From assembly GCA_033782935.1 (NCBI GenBank), contig JAWQEG010000079.1:248001-312000 (forward strand): a stretch of DNA of 64,000 nt. The letters run 5' to 3'. Shown here in pieces: positions 62,753 to 64,000 of this stretch. The translations under genes and the position numbers were made by a program. This DNA comes from Petrolisthes cinctipes. Its lineage: Eukaryota; Arthropoda; Malacostraca; Decapoda; Porcellanidae. Every line of letters starts with the position of its first letter. Position 1 is the stretch's first letter. The notes under the pieces are model-generated. The model searched no databases and was not told the origin of the DNA. It saw only the letters and a program-made list of their open reading frames with translations.

Positions 62753-64000
62753 GTGGTGGGTGTGTGAGTGTCATTACAGTAGTTGGACTGTTAATGTCAA
62801 CAGTTATTAATTGGGTGGTGGGTGTGTGGGTGTCATTACAGTGCTTGGACTGTAAATATCAACAGTCATTTCTGGGGTGGTGGGTGTATGGGTGTCTTTA
62901 CAGTGTTTTAACTATAAATATCAACATTCATTTATTGGGTAGTGGGTGTCATTACAGTGCTTGGACTGTAAATATCAACAGTCATTCATAGGGTGGTGCG
63001 TGTGTGGGTGTCATGACAATGTTTGGACTGTAAATATCAACAGTCATTCATAGGGTGGTGAGTGTGTGGGTGTCATTACAGTTCTTGGACTGTAAATATC
63101 AACCATCATTCATTAGGTGGTGGGTGTGTGGGTGTCATTAAATTGCTCGGACTGTAAATATTAACAGTCATTAATGGTGTGGTGGGTGTGTGGATGTAAT
63201 AACAGTGCTTGGACTAAAAATATCAACAGTCATTCATGGGGTGGTGGGTGTATGAGTGTCATTACAGTGTTTTAACTATAAATATCAACATTCATTTATT
63301 GGGTGGTGGGTGTCATGACAGTGCTTGGACTGTAAATATCAACAGTCATTCATAGGGTTGTGCATGTGTGGGTGTCATGACAGTGCTTGGACTGTAAATA
63401 TTAACAGTCATTCATTTGGTGGTGAGTGTGTGGGTGTCATTACAGTGCTGAGACTGTAAATACTAACAGACATTTATGGTGTGGTGGGTGTGTGGATGTA
63501 ATTACAGTGTTTGGACTAAAAATATCAACAGTCTTTCATGGGGTGGTTTGTGTGTGGGTGTCATTACAGTGCTTGGACTATAAAAATCAACCGTCATTTC
63601 TGGGGTGGTGGGTGTGTGGGTGTCATTACAGTACTTGGACAGTAAATATCAACAGTCATTCATAGGGCGGTGGGTGTGTGAGTGTCATTACAGAACCTGG
63701 ACTGTAAATATCAACAGTCATTCATGGGGTGGTGGGTGTGTATGTGTCATTACAGTGCTTGGACTGTAAATATCAAAAGTCATTCTTTTCGGTGGTGGGT
63801 GAGTGGGTGTCATTACAGTGCTTAGACTGTAAATATCAATAGTCATTTGTGGGGTAGTTGTTGTCATTAGAGTGCTTGGACTGTAAATTTCATCAGTCAT
63901 TCATGGATTGGTGTGTGTGTTGGTGTCATTACAGTGCTTGGACTGTAAATATCAACCATAATTAATGGGGTGGTGGGTGTGGGGGTGTCACTACAGTGCT
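62753..64000 (+). repeat. HOR beta, copy 2 (cut by window end)
   Basis: It is nearly identical to copy 1 for about 1.25 kb. The differences I see are CATTCTTTTCGG in place of CATTTTTTCGG (one base longer), CTTAGACTG in place of CTAGGACTG, and TTTCATCAG in place of TTTCAACAG near the end. The window ends 527 bp or so before the expected end of this copy. Confidence 0.82.

Larger units (their letters stand above)
1..64000 (+). repeat. Continuous 62-bp tandem satellite/minisatellite array filling the window
   Basis: The word TTGGACTG recurs every 62 bases (for example at 661 and 723) from the first line to the last, with recurrent 54-, 58- and 60-bp variants. All monomers I read are in one orientation, and no stretch longer than one monomer departs from the pattern. 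The conserved core is ACTGTAAATATCAACAGTC followed by a G/T-rich tract and GTCATTACAGTGC. Both edges are in phase, so the array extends past the window on both sides. A uniform array of this length fits eukaryotic satellite or large minisatellite DNA. I do not recognise the family and cannot name the organism. Every stretch without a gene, which is the whole window, holds this repeat. Confidence 0.98.

Noticed and set aside
45573..63900. Two similar minus-strand frames of 60 codons (45573-45755 and 63718-63900)
   Set aside because: They are copies of one duplicated satellite module, open by chance where minus-strand stops are mutated. There is no other sign of coding.
1..64000. Dozens of Trp/Cys/Gly-rich repeat proteins of 60-137 residues on the plus strand
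   Set aside because: They follow from 62-bp periodicity and occur in all three frames, overlap each other and end at the consensus TAA. Indels between monomers are not multiples of three (8, 2, 1 bp), which is not expected of coding repeats.
1..64000. CRISPR array (conserved core alternating with more variable sequence)
   Set aside because: The period is one 62-bp homologous unit. The supposed spacers are variants of the same G/T tract and recur many times, not unique sequences; there is no leader or cas gene.
1..64000. Telomere repeat tract
   Set aside because: The G/T half resembles irregular TG repeats, but it is separated by a 30-bp AT-rich core in every unit and no TTAGGG or other simple telomere tandem is present.
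1..64000. CENP-B box or alpha-satellite relationship
   Set aside because: I found no match to the CENP-B box pattern with its CG-containing ends, and the monomer is 62 bp, not about 171 bp. A centromeric role cannot be judged from sequence alone.
1..64000. Embedded transposon, retroviral copy or pseudogene
   Set aside because: I read through the window for sequence that breaks the monomer pattern and found only deletions or small insertions (for example 4 extra bases near 25759 and 3 near 43365). No terminal repeats, poly-A tails or coding remnants were seen.
1..64000. tRNA, rRNA or other structured RNA genes
   Set aside because: No tRNA-like cloverleaf, internal A/B boxes or rRNA core words were found. 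The only structure is the short inverted repeats of the monomer.

Overview
The whole 64 kb window is one uninterrupted tandem repeat array with a basic unit of 62 bp. Every monomer lies in the same orientation and the array is already in phase at both window edges, so neither end of it is present. I see no protein-coding gene, RNA gene, transposon, CRISPR array or unique sequence. Dividing window length by unit length gives about 1,040 monomers. The source is most likely a eukaryotic heterochromatic, pericentromeric, subtelomeric or other minisatellite/satellite locus. The sequence does not identify the species and I do not recognise the monomer as a named satellite family.

Each monomer has two halves. 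One is AT-rich, built around ACTGTAAATATCAACAG, and holds two overlapping inverted repeats and a forkhead-type core (GTAAATA). The other is G/T-rich and resembles irregular TG(1-3) telomere-like sequence; its consensus contains GGTGTGTGGGTGT. The exact consensus appears at 29861-29922: 21 G, 8 C, 13 A and 20 T, with no CpG. Recurrent length variants are 54 bp (8 bp lost from the G/T half), 60 bp and 58 bp (one or two 2-bp losses in ACAGT words), plus rare fragments of 22, 36 and 47 bp.

Above the monomer the array is a mosaic of higher-order repeats (HORs) made by segmental duplication and unequal exchange. At 0-5 kb there are old, diverged duplications about 3.4-3.5 kb apart. At 5-24 kb shuffled modules recur at offsets of 0.49, 0.60, 1.76, 1.94, 2.43, 5.2-5.3, 8.27 and 9.01 kb. 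At 24.25-30.46 kb there are three copies of a roughly 2 kb HOR, the middle one internally deleted. At 30.4-37.4 kb modules repeat at 0.85, 1.75, 1.92 and 3.7 kb. The 37.4-45.7 kb stretch is mixed and contains a 0.8 kb duplication. At 45.75-50.32 kb there are three nearly identical copies of a 1,566-bp HOR, the third lacking exactly 122 bp. Relatives of it extend to about 54.7 kb, including a 302-bp tandem triplet. The 54.7-60.98 kb stretch is mixed and is partly a paralogue of 42.6-45 kb. From 60.98 kb to the window end there is a nearly identical pair of a 1,774-bp HOR, the second cut by the window edge.

The many short open frames are a consequence of the repeat. Because 62 leaves remainder 2 on division by 3, each forward frame meets the consensus TAA once per three monomers (186 bp), giving frames of about 61 codons throughout. 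They are not annotated as genes.
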